This document shows positions 41,254 to 50,852 of a stretch of DNA of 64,000 nucleotides, one piece after another. This DNA is from Novosphingobium sp. (lineage in GTDB: Bacteria > Pseudomonadota > Alphaproteobacteria > Sphingomonadales > Sphingomonadaceae), in assembly GCA_024236175.1 (NCBI GenBank), contig JACKKY010000001.1, positions 1 through 64,000 of the forward strand. The letters are read 5' to 3'. The notes under the pieces are model-generated. The model saw nothing but the letters and a program-made list of their open reading frames with translations. It did not search any database and was not told the origin of the DNA. A program made the translations under genes and the position numbers. The first letter of the stretch is position 1, and every line of letters starts with the position of its first letter.

Positions 41254-42567
41254 ATGACGACATCGACGCATCTGATAAGGACGCGCCGCTTCCTTCCGCT
41301 GTTCGTCACCCAGCTTTTGGGTGCCTTCAACGACAATCTCTTCAAGAACGCGATGGTGCTGTACGTCGTCTACAGTGTCTACAATTCCGAAGAGGCCGAG
41401 GCGCAGTTCAGCGCCACCGCGTCGGCGGTGTTCATCATTCCCTTTTTCGTGCTTTCCGCGCTGTCGGGGCAGCTTGCCGATATGCGCGACAAGGCGAAAA
41501 TCATCCGAATCGTGAAATTCTGCGAGATCCTCATCATGATGGTCGGTGGCGCCGGACTGCTCATGGCCTGGCAAGGCATGGCGATAACTTCCGCCGCGAT
41601 CCCGCTCATGCTGGTGGCACTCTTCGCGATGGGTATCCATTCCACGTTCTTCGGTCCGATCAAATACGCGATCCTGCCCCAGCACCTGAGGCCCGGCGAA
41701 GTGCTCGCCGGCACCGGGCTGATCGAAGCGGGAACCTATATCGCGATCCTGGGCGGTACGATCCTGGCCGGATGGATCGATGTCGAATGGGCAGCCCTTG
41801 GTGTCGTGGTGACCGCGCTGGTCGGCTATGTCGCCGGACGTCAGGTACCGCCTGCCCCGCCGGTCACGGAACAGGAACCGCTGGATTTCCATTTCATCCG
41901 CTCGTCGATCACGCTGGTCCGCAATACGATGAGCGATCGCCGGGTCTATCTTGCGATCATGGCGATCAGCTTCTTCTGGTCGATCGGCGCGGTCCTGTTC
42001 ATCCAGTTCCCGCCGCTTGCAAAGAATGTCCTATTCGCGAGCAAGCAGGTTGCCAGCCTCTTCCTGGTGATCTTCTCCATCGGCGTGGCGATCGGCTCGA
42101 TGTCGATCAACGCCCTGCTCAAAGGCAACGTATCGGCCCGCTACGCACCCGCCTCGGTGCTCGCCATGGCGATCTTCGTGGCGTTGTTCCACCTGGTATG
42201 CCGTGCCTGGGGCCTGAACGTGGACGGCGAGCTCATGGATGTCGGCGCTTTCATGAGCCGCCCGCTCGCGATCCCGCTGCTGCTGACGTTGCTTTTCATA
42301 GCAATTTCGGGGGGCATGTTCGTGGTGCCGCTTTACGCTTTCCTCACGACGTTCGTCGACAAGGCACAGACTGCCCGGACCATCGCCGCGAACAATATCG
42401 TCAATTCCGGCGCGATGGTGATCGGTTCGGTGATCGCCATCGTCCTGAGCGCGATCGGCATTCCGATCGTCGAGCAACTGCTGTTCGTCGCCGCGCTTTG
42501 CCTGGGCTCGGCCTGGCTGGGGCGACTGCTGTACAAGGCTGAAATTGCGGCGCAAGCGGCGGCCTGA
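41254..42567 (+). CDS. MFS transporter, LplT-like
   Basis: The 437-residue membrane protein begins RRFLPLFVTQLLGAFNDNLFKNA, characteristic of lysophospholipid transporter LplT and its fused relatives, and has about 12 helices (FSLGPIKYAILP-like block as FFGPIKYAILPQHL). LplT flips lysophospholipids inward for re-acylation by Aas, which is not encoded here. The neighbouring pgsA supports a phospholipid role. The start follows GAGGAC. Confidence 0.82.
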   Translation: MTTSTHLIRTRRFLPLFVTQLLGAFNDNLFKNAMVLYVVYSVYNSEEAEAQFSATASAVFIIPFFVLSALSGQLADMRDKAKIIRIVKFCEILIMMVGGAGLLMAWQGMAITSAAIPLMLVALFAMGIHSTFFGPIKYAILPQHLRPGEVLAGTGLIEAGTYIAILGGTILAGWIDVEWAALGVVVTALVGYVAGRQVPPAPPVTEQEPLDFHFIRSSITLVRNTMSDRRVYLAIMAISFFWSIGAVLFIQFPPLAKNVLFASKQVASLFLVIFSIGVAIGSMSINALLKGNVSARYAPASVLAMAIFVALFHLVCRAWGLNVDGELMDVGAFMSRPLAIPLLLTLLFIAISGGMFVVPLYAFLTTFVDKAQTARTIAANNIVNSGAMVIGSVIAIVLSAIGIPIVEQLLFVAALCLGSAWLGRLLYKAEIAAQAAA

Positions 42568-42913
42568 ACGCCGCAGACCGGAATCAGGAAATGAACACAC
42601 TGACCGCAACAAAACTGGCGCAGTAAGTCGCGAAAAAATCGCGCCAGTCAGTACCGGTGAGCCGCCACCTACCCGGGCGCGCCGGCTCGGGCTCCCCGCC
42701 CTTGCGAACGTGGGGAGGAAGGCTGCGCAGGAATGGATGGCCTGCGGTCTCATCGGACAATACCAGGGTGCGTCGGCGGGCTCTCATGCGCCTGTTGTTA
42801 AGGTCCTGTTTACCAGCGGGCCAGACCGGCAACCAAGCTTTGGGCCCCCTTTCCCGTTTCGGGACAGCATCGCGGTCATTGCCCGCGCGAAGCGGGGAAA
42901 GTAGACGGAAGGC
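42568..42913. other. 346-bp gap, no gene seen
   Basis: Between the LplT-like gene and the TPP enzyme I find no supported coding sequence, RNA or clear terminator. The last 60 bases presumably hold the promoter of the TPP enzyme gene. Confidence 0.5.
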
Positions 42914-44584
42914 ATGACCGGACCAGAGACGAAGACCGGCGGCCGCCTGCTTGTCGAATGCCTGCTGACGCAGGGCTGCGAGCGACTCTTCACTGTGCCC
43001 GGTGAGAGTTTCCTCGGCGTGCTCGATGCGCTTTACGACACGCCCGAGATCCAGACCGTCGTCTGCCGGCACGAAGGCGGGGCGGCCTACATGGCCTGCG
43101 CCGACGGATCGCTGACCGGCAGGCCCGGTGTCTGCCTGGTCACACGCGGCACCGGTGCTACCAATGCCAGTATCGGTATTCATACGGCGATGCAGGATTC
43201 TCAGCCGATGGTGCTGTTGGTCGGCGATATCGACCGGACCATGCGCGACCGAGAAGGATTCCAGGAGCTGGACCTTCCGGCAATGTTTGCGCCTCTGGCC
43301 AAGTGGTCGGCACGGATCGACGATCCGTGCCGCATTCCCGAATACGTCTCGCGCGCATGGTCGACTGCGATTTCGGGGCGTCCCGGGCCGGTCGTGCTGG
43401 CGTTGCCTGGCGACATGCTGAACGAAAAGGTCGCCAGCGTAGCGCCCGGGCCGGAATCGGTCCGCCCGGCGCAGGCAGTCTGTCCGGACGCCATGGAAGC
43501 CATGTCGCGCCTGGTCGGAGATGCCTGCGCCCCCATCGCCATCATTGGCGGCGCGGACTGGAACGAGAAGGCGCGCCATTTTCTTGCGCAATTTGCGGAG
43601 CGCATCGGAATTCCGGTGGCTGCCGCTTTCCGCAGGCAGGATGCCTTTCCCAACTCGAGCCCGGTGTGGGCAGGCAATCTTGGCTATGGCCCCAATCCCA
43701 AGCTGGCCCGGCGCATCCGCGAAGCCGACCTGCTTCTGGTGCTGGGAGCGAGGCTAGATGAAGCGACGACCGACGGATATTCGCTTGTCACACCCGATCA
43801 TCCGGACCAGTTGCTGATCCACGTTCATCCCGATCCGGAGGAACTTGGTAAGGTTTACCGACCTGACCTTGCGATCTGCGCTGACATGGCCGAGTTCGCC
43901 GAAGCGGCTTGCCTCTGGGATAGCGATATCGTGCCTTTCGACGCCGGCAAGCAGGCTCACCGCGAATGGCTGGAATGGTCCACTCCCACCAAGAACGGGG
44001 CAAAGCTGGATCTGGGCATGTGCATTTCCGCCATGCAGGCAGCGCTGCCGGCAGACGCCATCCTGTGCAACGGTTCGGGCAATTTCGCCATGTGGTGGCA
44101 CCGTTACTGGCATTTCGACCACTTCCCCGCCCAGCTGACCCCGGCCTGCGGAGCGATGGGCTACGGCGTTCCTGCCGCAGTCGCCGCAGCGATGCGCTTT
44201 CCGGACCGCTGCGTCGTCGCACTGGCCGGCGACGGGGATTTCCTGATGAACGGGCAGGAGCTGGCCACGGCCGCGCAATATGGCTGCGACATGCTCGTGA
44301 TCGTCGTCGATAACGGCGGTTACGGAACGATCCGGATGCACCAGGAACGCAGTTTCCCCGGCCGGGTATCGGCAACCGAGCTCAAAAGCCCGGACTTTGC
44401 AGCGCTGGCACGGGGCTTCGGCGCCTGGGCGACGCGAGTCGAAACGACCGAGGATTTCGCCCCTGCCCTCGCCGAAGCGCAAGAGCGAAAGGGCCTCAGG
44501 TTGCTTCACCTGGTCACGGAGATGGAATACATCAGCGCCAGCGGACACACTGTTTCCAGCCTCAGGGCGCAAGGCTCAGGATGA
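42914..44584 (+). CDS. Thiamine-pyrophosphate enzyme (acetolactate synthase large-subunit-like)
   Basis: The 556-residue protein has the three-domain plan of the POX/ALS family: an N-terminal domain with catalytic Glu54 (CRHEGGAAYM), a central Rossmann domain, and a C-terminal TPP-binding motif (AGDGDFLMNGQELATAAQYG, then VVDNGGYG). There is no adjacent small subunit (ilvN), so it is more likely a catabolic acetolactate synthase, decarboxylase or carboligase than the biosynthetic IlvB. The substrate is open. It overlaps the convergent EVE gene by 9 bases. Confidence 0.83.
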   Translation: MTGPETKTGGRLLVECLLTQGCERLFTVPGESFLGVLDALYDTPEIQTVVCRHEGGAAYMACADGSLTGRPGVCLVTRGTGATNASIGIHTAMQDSQPMVLLVGDIDRTMRDREGFQELDLPAMFAPLAKWSARIDDPCRIPEYVSRAWSTAISGRPGPVVLALPGDMLNEKVASVAPGPESVRPAQAVCPDAMEAMSRLVGDACAPIAIIGGADWNEKARHFLAQFAERIGIPVAAAFRRQDAFPNSSPVWAGNLGYGPNPKLARRIREADLLLVLGARLDEATTDGYSLVTPDHPDQLLIHVHPDPEELGKVYRPDLAICADMAEFAEAACLWDSDIVPFDAGKQAHREWLEWSTPTKNGAKLDLGMCISAMQAALPADAILCNGSGNFAMWWHRYWHFDHFPAQLTPACGAMGYGVPAAVAAAMRFPDRCVVALAGDGDFLMNGQELATAAQYGCDMLVIVVDNGGYGTIRMHQERSFPGRVSATELKSPDFAALARGFGAWATRVETTEDFAPALAEAQERKGLRLLHLVTEMEYISASGHTVSSLRAQGSG

Positions 44585-45001
44585 TTTCTCCGAAAGGGAC
44601 ATTATGTAGTCCCATTCCTTGGGAGTGATCTCGGCAACGGAAAGGCGCCCCAGCCGCACCAGTTCGATCCCTTCCAGCTTCGGGTCGGCCTTGATCTCCT
44701 TGAGAGTTACCGGCCGCTTCAGTTTCCTGACCGGCTTGACTTTCACTGTGGCCCACTTGCCTTCCGGGTCGGTCGGATCGGTGATGCCGGCCTTGCTGAT
44801 GCGCACGACCCCGACGATTTCCTTGCCGATATTGGAATGGTAGAAGAATGCCTCTTCGCCTACCTGCATGGCCCGCATGTTGTTGGACGCCCGGTGATTG
44901 CGAACGCCGTCCCAGACCGTTTCCTTTTCCGCGACCAGATCGTCCCAGCTGAACGCATCCGGCTCGGACTTCATCAACCAGTAACGCTTGTCCTTGCTCA
45001 T
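44576..45001 (-). CDS. EVE-domain protein
   Basis: The 141-residue protein MSKDKRYWLMKSEPDAFSWDDL is an EVE (PUA-like) domain, recognisable from WDGVRNHRASNNMRAM and FFYHSNIGKEIVGV. EVE domains read modified bases in DNA or RNA; a stand-alone copy next to central metabolism genes is common in Alphaproteobacteria. The start at 45001 follows AAGGAAG. Confidence 0.9.
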   Translation of the reverse strand: MSKDKRYWLMKSEPDAFSWDDLVAEKETVWDGVRNHRASNNMRAMQVGEEAFFYHSNIGKEIVGVVRISKAGITDPTDPEGKWATVKVKPVRKLKRPVTLKEIKADPKLEGIELVRLGRLSVAEITPKEWDYIMSLSEKSS

Positions 45002-45062
45002 CCACTTCCTTCCAAATATCGGTGGCATTCAGTCATAAACGCAGTTGCCGGATCGCGCCACC

Positions 45063-45998
45063 ATGCACCTCGCCACCCTTCCCGTTCTCAGGTTGGACGA
45101 CGATCCCGCCTTTCTGGCCGAGAACATCGGCGAGAGCTTTCGCGCCTTCGGCTTCGCCATGGTCGGAAACCATGGAATCGACGATAATCTGATCGCCCGG
45201 GCCTGGAAGCTTACCGAAGGATTCTTCGCGCTGCCCGAAGCCGAAAAGCGCAGCTATTCCATCGAGGGGATATCCGGCGCGCGGGGCTACATCCCGTTTG
45301 GCACCGAAATCGCCAAAGGCGCCAGCGTCCACGACCTCAAGGAATTCTGGCACATCGGACGGGAGTTGCCGCCCGGACACCCGCTTTCGTCATCGATGCC
45401 GCCCAATGTCTGGCCGGACCGGCCGGAAGGATTTCGCGAGACCTTTTCGCAGCTGTTTCTGGAGTTCGACCGGGTCGGCACGATCATTCTCTCACGCATC
45501 GCAGTCTATCTCGGCCTTTCGGAAGACTGGTTCGAGCCGGCGATTGCGGATGGCAATTCGGTTCTGCGCCTCTTGCACTATCCGCCGGTCCCGCAAGACA
45601 CCGGTGAAGCGATCCGCGCCGGTGCGCACGAGGATATAAACCTGATAACCCTGCTCCTCGGCGCTGAAGAAGCGGGCCTGGAATTGCTTGGCAGGGACGG
45701 AAACTGGATGCCGGTGTCGCCGCCCGAAGGCGCGCTGGTGGTGAATATCGGCGACATGCTTCAGCGCCTGACCAATCATGTTCTGCCTTCGACCACGCAT
45801 CGTGTACGCAATCCGCGCGGCGAACGGTCAAGCGTCAGCCGCTATTCGATGCCCTTCTTCCTCCATTTGCGCAGCGATTTCCGGTTCCGGACCCTGCCGC
45901 AATGCATATCTGAGGATAATCCGGATCGTTACCCGCAATCGATCACGGCCGACGACTATTTGCAGGAACGCCTCCGCGAAATCGGCCTCAAGAAGTAG
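45063..45998 (+). CDS. 2-oxoglutarate/Fe(II) oxygenase, isopenicillin-N-synthase family
   Basis: The 311-residue protein has the DIOX_N region (FAMVGNHGIDDNLIARAW) and the iron site His-x-Asp (AGAHEDINLITLL) with the distal His (STTHRVRNP) and the 2OG-binding Arg-x-Ser (SRYSMPFF). It is probably a soluble dioxygenase of unknown substrate. ATG at 45063 is preferred; an in-frame TTG at 45045 is possible. Confidence 0.85.
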   Translation: MHLATLPVLRLDDDPAFLAENIGESFRAFGFAMVGNHGIDDNLIARAWKLTEGFFALPEAEKRSYSIEGISGARGYIPFGTEIAKGASVHDLKEFWHIGRELPPGHPLSSSMPPNVWPDRPEGFRETFSQLFLEFDRVGTIILSRIAVYLGLSEDWFEPAIADGNSVLRLLHYPPVPQDTGEAIRAGAHEDINLITLLLGAEEAGLELLGRDGNWMPVSPPEGALVVNIGDMLQRLTNHVLPSTTHRVRNPRGERSSVSRYSMPFFLHLRSDFRFRTLPQCISEDNPDRYPQSITADDYLQERLREIGLKK

Positions 45999-46119
45999 CA
46001 GGGCCGAGCATTCGAGCCAGGGCGGACAATGGCCGTTATCGGGCGGAATTCCTATGCTTAACGGAAATTTCAGAACGAAACTCTAGGCTTGCTCCTTCTA
46101 GGAAGAGGGGCAAGCCGCC

Positions 46120-47832
46120 TTGACGAAGACCAGTTTCGCACCTGGAAATCGCCGCGATCGCCGGAAACCGCGCATCGGCAATGCCGAGCGCGACGTGATC
46201 GCGCTCGGCATTGCTATTGCGGCCATCATCCTGTTCGTTGGCACTGGCGGAGCCGTGGTGCCCCAGGTGGTCCGCTCGCTGACAGGCTACGGACTCGGTC
46301 CGGACAAGGTCCTGGTCAATGCCCTGCTGCTAAACATTGCCCTGATCATCTTCGGCTGGCGCCGTTATCGACAGTTGCTCGAGGAAGTAGAGCAACGCCG
46401 CAACGCTGAGGAACAGGCGCGAATCCTGGCCGAAACCGACTCGCTGACCGGATGCCTCAATCGACGCAGCTTGAATGCAGCCGCCAATGAAATGCTGGCG
46501 GGCATGGAAGGCCGCAGCAAGCGGTTGGCCTTCATGATGATAGATCTAGATAACTTCAAGAGAATCAATGACTTCAACGGCCACAGCGCCGGCGATCAGG
46601 TATTACAGCAATCCGCCAAGCGGATAGAAGAACTGCTGCCTGATGGCGCGCTACTGGCGCGGATCGGCGGCGACGAATTCGCACTGGTCGTGCCATTCGA
46701 GAAATCGCGGCGTCAGGTGATCGACCAACTCGCGACCGCAATCGTCGCCAACATTTCCGAAGTGCTTGAGATAAACGGGATCGGGGTCGAAGTGACCGCC
46801 TCGCTGGGAATCGCTGACGATGAGATGGGCCGCGGCGCGGACGGGAGCCCGGGCGACGCCCAGACCCTTCTGCACATGGCCGACATCGCGATGTACCAGG
46901 CCAAGAAGCAGGGCCGGAACCACTATCTCTGGTTCGAGGAACCGATGGAAAGCGAACTTCGCTTCCGCAGTGAAATCGAGACCGGAATCCGTCGCGGAAT
47001 TCCGCTCGGCGAATTCGTCCCGTATTATCAGCAGCAGATCGATTTGCAGACTGGCGAACTGTCCGGCTTCGAGATGCTGGCGCGCTGGAATTCCCCGACG
47101 CTCGGAATCGTCAAGCCGGACATCTTCATTCCGGTGGCCGAAGCGATCGGGGCGATCGGCGAATTGTCCGAAAGCCTGATTGCACAGGCTCTGGAGGACG
47201 CGAAGGAGTGGGATCCCGGCCTGACGCTGGCGGTCAACATCTCTCCCCTGCAGCTGCGCGATCCCTGGTTCGCGCAAAAGCTGCTGCGGCTCTTGGCAGA
47301 GGCGAATTTCCCGCCCCATCGTCTTGAAATCGAGATCACCGAGAGCTGCCTTCACGAGAATGTCGGCGTTGCGCGCACATTGATTACCAGCCTGCAGAAC
47401 CAGGGCATCCGCGTGAGCCTCGACGATTTCGGCACCGGCTACAGCTCCATCGCCCAGCTGCGCAGCCTGCCGTTCGATCGCATCAAGATCGACCGCAGCT
47501 TCGTGACAAACCTGATCGAGAATCAGGACAGTGCGGCGATCGTTCATTCGATCGCGCTGCTTGGCCAGGGTCTCGGCATGCCGATTACCGCCGAAGGCAT
47601 CGAAACCGGCGAGGTGATGGAACAGCTCCGCAAGTACGGCGAAATGAAGGGCCAGGGTTTCCTGTACGGTCAGCCGCAGCCGGCTACGGTCATCCATGAC
47701 TGGTTGTCGGATCACAAACTGCTCGACCAGCCGCAAGCTGCGCCGGCGTCCGTGACCACGTCCGATGCCAACAAAGTAAATACGGCCGCCGAAGACAAGG
47801 CAGACACTCCGCGACAGGCAGGCAACGCATAA
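46120..47832 (+). CDS. Bifunctional GGDEF-EAL cyclic-di-GMP protein
   Basis: The 570-residue protein has two N-terminal membrane helices (27-45 and 65-80), a short coiled coil, a GGDEF domain (GGDEF at 183-187) and an EAL domain (EML at 318-320; also NISPLQL, EITES, DDFGTGYSS, KIDRSF, AEGIET). The residues for phosphodiesterase activity all seem present. The GGDEF motif is intact, but the inhibitory RxxD site is not conserved (Leu replaces Arg). The start appears to be TTG at 46120, behind GGAAGAGGGG. There is no sensory domain besides the membrane segment. Confidence 0.88.
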   Translation: MTKTSFAPGNRRDRRKPRIGNAERDVIALGIAIAAIILFVGTGGAVVPQVVRSLTGYGLGPDKVLVNALLLNIALIIFGWRRYRQLLEEVEQRRNAEEQARILAETDSLTGCLNRRSLNAAANEMLAGMEGRSKRLAFMMIDLDNFKRINDFNGHSAGDQVLQQSAKRIEELLPDGALLARIGGDEFALVVPFEKSRRQVIDQLATAIVANISEVLEINGIGVEVTASLGIADDEMGRGADGSPGDAQTLLHMADIAMYQAKKQGRNHYLWFEEPMESELRFRSEIETGIRRGIPLGEFVPYYQQQIDLQTGELSGFEMLARWNSPTLGIVKPDIFIPVAEAIGAIGELSESLIAQALEDAKEWDPGLTLAVNISPLQLRDPWFAQKLLRLLAEANFPPHRLEIEITESCLHENVGVARTLITSLQNQGIRVSLDDFGTGYSSIAQLRSLPFDRIKIDRSFVTNLIENQDSAAIVHSIALLGQGLGMPITAEGIETGEVMEQLRKYGEMKGQGFLYGQPQPATVIHDWLSDHKLLDQPQAAPASVTTSDANKVNTAAEDKADTPRQAGNA

Positions 47833-47929
47833 GCCGCTCTTCGCTGACGCAGATGCAGGGTAGCGGCGCTGAAGCACGCAATCCCCCCACTGGACGGCAC
47901 AGTCGCTACCGCATAGAGCGCGCACCATT

Positions 47930-48748
47930 ATGCGCTTTCCGTTCACCAAGATGCATGGGCTTGGCAACGACTTCATCGTGCTCGATGCGCGCGAGGGAGG
48001 TCTGCCGCCAATCGACGGCGCGCTGGCGGCTGCGCTGGCGGATCGCCACACCGGCATCGGCTGCGACCAATTGATCCTGCTGGAGCCTTCGGTGGCCGCC
48101 GACCTGCGGATGCGGATCTTCAACAGCGACGGCAGTGAAGTGGAATCCTGCGGCAATGCCGCACGCGCTATCGGGTTGCTGTACGGCGCGCCCGCGCGGA
48201 TCGAAACCGCGGGCGGCATAATCGCCACTACACCAACCGACAACGGCATTTCGGTCGAAATGGGCGTCCCGCGTTTCGGCTGGGAAGACATTCCGCTGGC
48301 CTACGCCATGGATACGCAGGCGATGCCGGTTGCCTGGGAAGAACTCGACAACCCGATCGCGGTCAATGTCGGCAATCCCCACGTCATCTTCTTCGTCGAG
48401 GATTGCGACGCGGTGGACCTCGCCCGGCTTGGGCCTGAGATCGAACTGGATCCGCTGTTTCCCGAACGCGTCAACGTCAATGTCGCCACTGTCGTCGCGC
48501 GGGATCGGATAAGGTTGCGCGTCTGGGAACGCGGCGCCGGCCTCACTCGTGCCTGCGGTACGGGCGCTTGCGCGACAGCGATCGCTGCCATGAGGCGAGA
48601 TCTCGCGGATCGCCGCGTGACGGTGACGCTACCCGGGGGGCCATTGCTGATCGAATGGCGCGACGACGGCGAGATCGTCATGACCGGACCCGCTACGGAG
48701 AGTTTCCAAGGCACATTTGATCCTGCCGATTTCGGAGCTGCGGCGTGA
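47930..48748 (+). CDS. dapF: Diaminopimelate epimerase
   Basis: Converts LL- to meso-diaminopimelate for lysine and peptidoglycan. The 272-residue protein has both catalytic cysteines: Cys74 (EVESCGNAAR) and Cys209 (TRACGTGACAT). It overlaps mtaB by 4 bases (ATGA) and heads the group dapF-mtaB-ftsY-yciB. Confidence 0.96.
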   Translation: MRFPFTKMHGLGNDFIVLDAREGGLPPIDGALAAALADRHTGIGCDQLILLEPSVAADLRMRIFNSDGSEVESCGNAARAIGLLYGAPARIETAGGIIATTPTDNGISVEMGVPRFGWEDIPLAYAMDTQAMPVAWEELDNPIAVNVGNPHVIFFVEDCDAVDLARLGPEIELDPLFPERVNVNVATVVARDRIRLRVWERGAGLTRACGTGACATAIAAMRRDLADRRVTVTLPGGPLLIEWRDDGEIVMTGPATESFQGTFDPADFGAAA

Positions 48749-49917
48749 CGGTGGAAGTCCACTCGCTCGGCTGCCGGCTCAATATCTCCGAAAGCGAAGA
48801 GCTGCGCGGCATGCTCTCCAGCAGCCGCAACCTCGTTGTCGTCAACAGTTGCGCCGTCACTTCGGAAGCGGTGCGCCAGACCCGCCAGACGATCCGCAAG
48901 GCGCGCCGGACCAACCCCGATGCGCGCCTGCTGGTCACCGGCTGCGCCGCCGAAGTCGAACGCGACATGCTGGCCGCCATGCCCGAAGTGGACGGCCTCG
49001 TCGCCAACAACGCCAAGCTGGACCCCCGCGCCTGGAACGTTCCTCCAGCCGCCAGGCCTGCTCCGGCGCGCTATTCGCGCGCCTTCGTCCAGGTGCAGAA
49101 CGGCTGCGACCACAGCTGCACCTTCTGCGTCATTCCGCAGGGAAGAGGTCCGAGCCGCTCGAGGACAATCCTCGAGGTGTTCGCCGATGTCGCGCGCCAC
49201 TGCGAGGCAGGCATTGCCGAAGTCGTGCTGACGGGCGTCGACCTTACGTCCTGGGGTGATGATCTGCCGGACAGGCCGCGGCTGGGCGCTCTTGCGACAG
49301 CCATTCTCGAGGGTTTTCCGGAACTCCGGCGGCTGCGCCTGTCTTCCGTCGACGGCGCGGAGGTGGACTTGGAGCTTTTCGAGCTGCTCGCCGACCATCC
49401 CCGGATGATGCCTCACCTGCACCTGTCCCTGCAGTCGGGCGACGACATGATCCTCAAGCGGATGAAACGCCGCCATTCGCGCCGGGACGCGATCGAACTG
49501 GTCACCCGGCTGCGGGAGCGCCGGCCCGAACTCGGTCTCGGCGCAGACATGATTGCCGGATTCCCGACCGAGGACGAGGAGATGCACCGCAACAACGTCT
49601 CGATCATCGGGGAGCTGGGCATTGTCCACGGCCACATCTTCCCCTTTTCCCCACGCCCCGGAACCCCCGCAGCACGCATGCCGAGGGTCGATCCCGCTCT
49701 GGTGAAAGCGCGCGCGGCCGAGCTTCGCGCGCAGGTCGCCGGCGAGCGCCGGCGCTGGCTGTTCGCGCAGATCGGCCGACCGCTCGACGTTCTGGCCGAG
49801 ACTGACGGCACCGGTCACGCGGAAAACTTCGCGCCCGTGCGCCTCCAAAAGGCCACCAAACCGGGCAGCATCGTCACCATTACGCCGCAACAGGTGGTTG
49901 AAGGATTGCTTGCATGA
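48745..49917 (+). CDS. mtaB: tRNA t6A37 methylthiotransferase MtaB
   Basis: Radical SAM enzyme that makes ms2t6A37 in tRNA. The 390-residue protein has the N-terminal UPF0004 cysteines (Cys10, Cys36, Cys67), the radical-SAM cluster in GCDHSCTFC (Cys121, 125, 128) and the following VIPQGRGPSRSR. A short TRAM-like end is present. It overlaps ftsY by 4 bases. Confidence 0.92.
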   Translation: MTVEVHSLGCRLNISESEELRGMLSSSRNLVVVNSCAVTSEAVRQTRQTIRKARRTNPDARLLVTGCAAEVERDMLAAMPEVDGLVANNAKLDPRAWNVPPAARPAPARYSRAFVQVQNGCDHSCTFCVIPQGRGPSRSRTILEVFADVARHCEAGIAEVVLTGVDLTSWGDDLPDRPRLGALATAILEGFPELRRLRLSSVDGAEVDLELFELLADHPRMMPHLHLSLQSGDDMILKRMKRRHSRRDAIELVTRLRERRPELGLGADMIAGFPTEDEEMHRNNVSIIGELGIVHGHIFPFSPRPGTPAARMPRVDPALVKARAAELRAQVAGERRRWLFAQIGRPLDVLAETDGTGHAENFAPVRLQKATKPGSIVTITPQQVVEGLLA

Positions 49918-50852
49918 GTTCGGAAGGCACCCCAGCCGACCCCTGGTCCGAGAAAATCTTCGGCGGGTTCCGCAAGACATCCGAAAGGCTGTCCGGAAAT
50001 CTTGCCGGGATCGTCACCAAGTCGCGGCTCGATGATGCGCAGCTGGACGATATCGAAGATGCGCTGATCCTGTCCGACCTCGGGCCTCGCGCCGCGGCTC
50101 GCATTCGCGAAAAGCTTGCCGGAGAACGCTTCGAGCGCGGCCTTGACGACGAGACGATTAAGCAGGCGGTAGCTTCCGAGATCGCCGCCATCCTCCGGCC
50201 CGTCGCCAAACCGCTGGAAATCGTCGCCTTTCCCCGGCCGCAGGTAATCCTCGTCATCGGCGTCAACGGATCGGGCAAGACGACCACTATCGCCAAGCTC
50301 GCCCATCTGTTCCAGGAGCAGGACTACTCGGTGATGCTCGCCGCCGGCGACACCTTCCGCGCCGCCGCCATCGAACAGCTTGCGGTCTGGGCGGGGAGGA
50401 TCAACGTTCCGATCCTGCGCGGGCCGGAAGGAGGCGATCCGGCAAGCATTGTCTTCGATGCCGTAAAAGCCGCGACCGACCAGGGCATCGATGCATTGAT
50501 CGTCGACACCGCCGGCCGCCTCCAGAACAAGCGCGAGCTGATGGACGAGCTGGCGAAGATTCGGCGCGTCCTCGGGCGACTCAACCCGGAGGCGCCTCAC
50601 GACGTCGTATTGGTGCTTGACGCAACCAATGGCCAAAATGCCTTGAGTCAGATAGAGATCTTCAAGGAAGTTGCGGGAGTGACCGGCCTTATCATGACCA
50701 AGCTAGACGGAACCGCTCGCGGCGGCGTCCTGGTGGCGGCGGCCGAACAGTACGGCTTGCCGATCCACGCCATCGGCGTCGGCGAAAAGATCGACGACCT
50801 GCGTCCCTTCGATCCGGACCTGGTCGCGCGGGTGATTGCGGGAGTGGCCTGA
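49914..50852 (+). CDS. ftsY: Signal recognition particle receptor FtsY
   Basis: Receptor GTPase for co-translational membrane targeting. The 312-residue protein has the NG domain with GVNGSGKTTTIAKLA (116-130), AGDTFRAAAIEQL, DTAGRLQNK and TKLDGTARGG. The acidic A domain of enterobacterial FtsY is missing, as is normal in Alphaproteobacteria. Its stop overlaps the yciB start. Confidence 0.95.
   Translation: MSSEGTPADPWSEKIFGGFRKTSERLSGNLAGIVTKSRLDDAQLDDIEDALILSDLGPRAAARIREKLAGERFERGLDDETIKQAVASEIAAILRPVAKPLEIVAFPRPQVILVIGVNGSGKTTTIAKLAHLFQEQDYSVMLAAGDTFRAAAIEQLAVWAGRINVPILRGPEGGDPASIVFDAVKAATDQGIDALIVDTAGRLQNKRELMDELAKIRRVLGRLNPEAPHDVVLVLDATNGQNALSQIEIFKEVAGVTGLIMTKLDGTARGGVLVAAAEQYGLPIHAIGVGEKIDDLRPFDPDLVARVIAGVA

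Noticed and set aside
41097..42542. 481-codon plus-strand frame over the LplT-like gene
   Set aside because: Frame-shifted shadow of a clear membrane transporter; the product is Arg/His-rich without helices.
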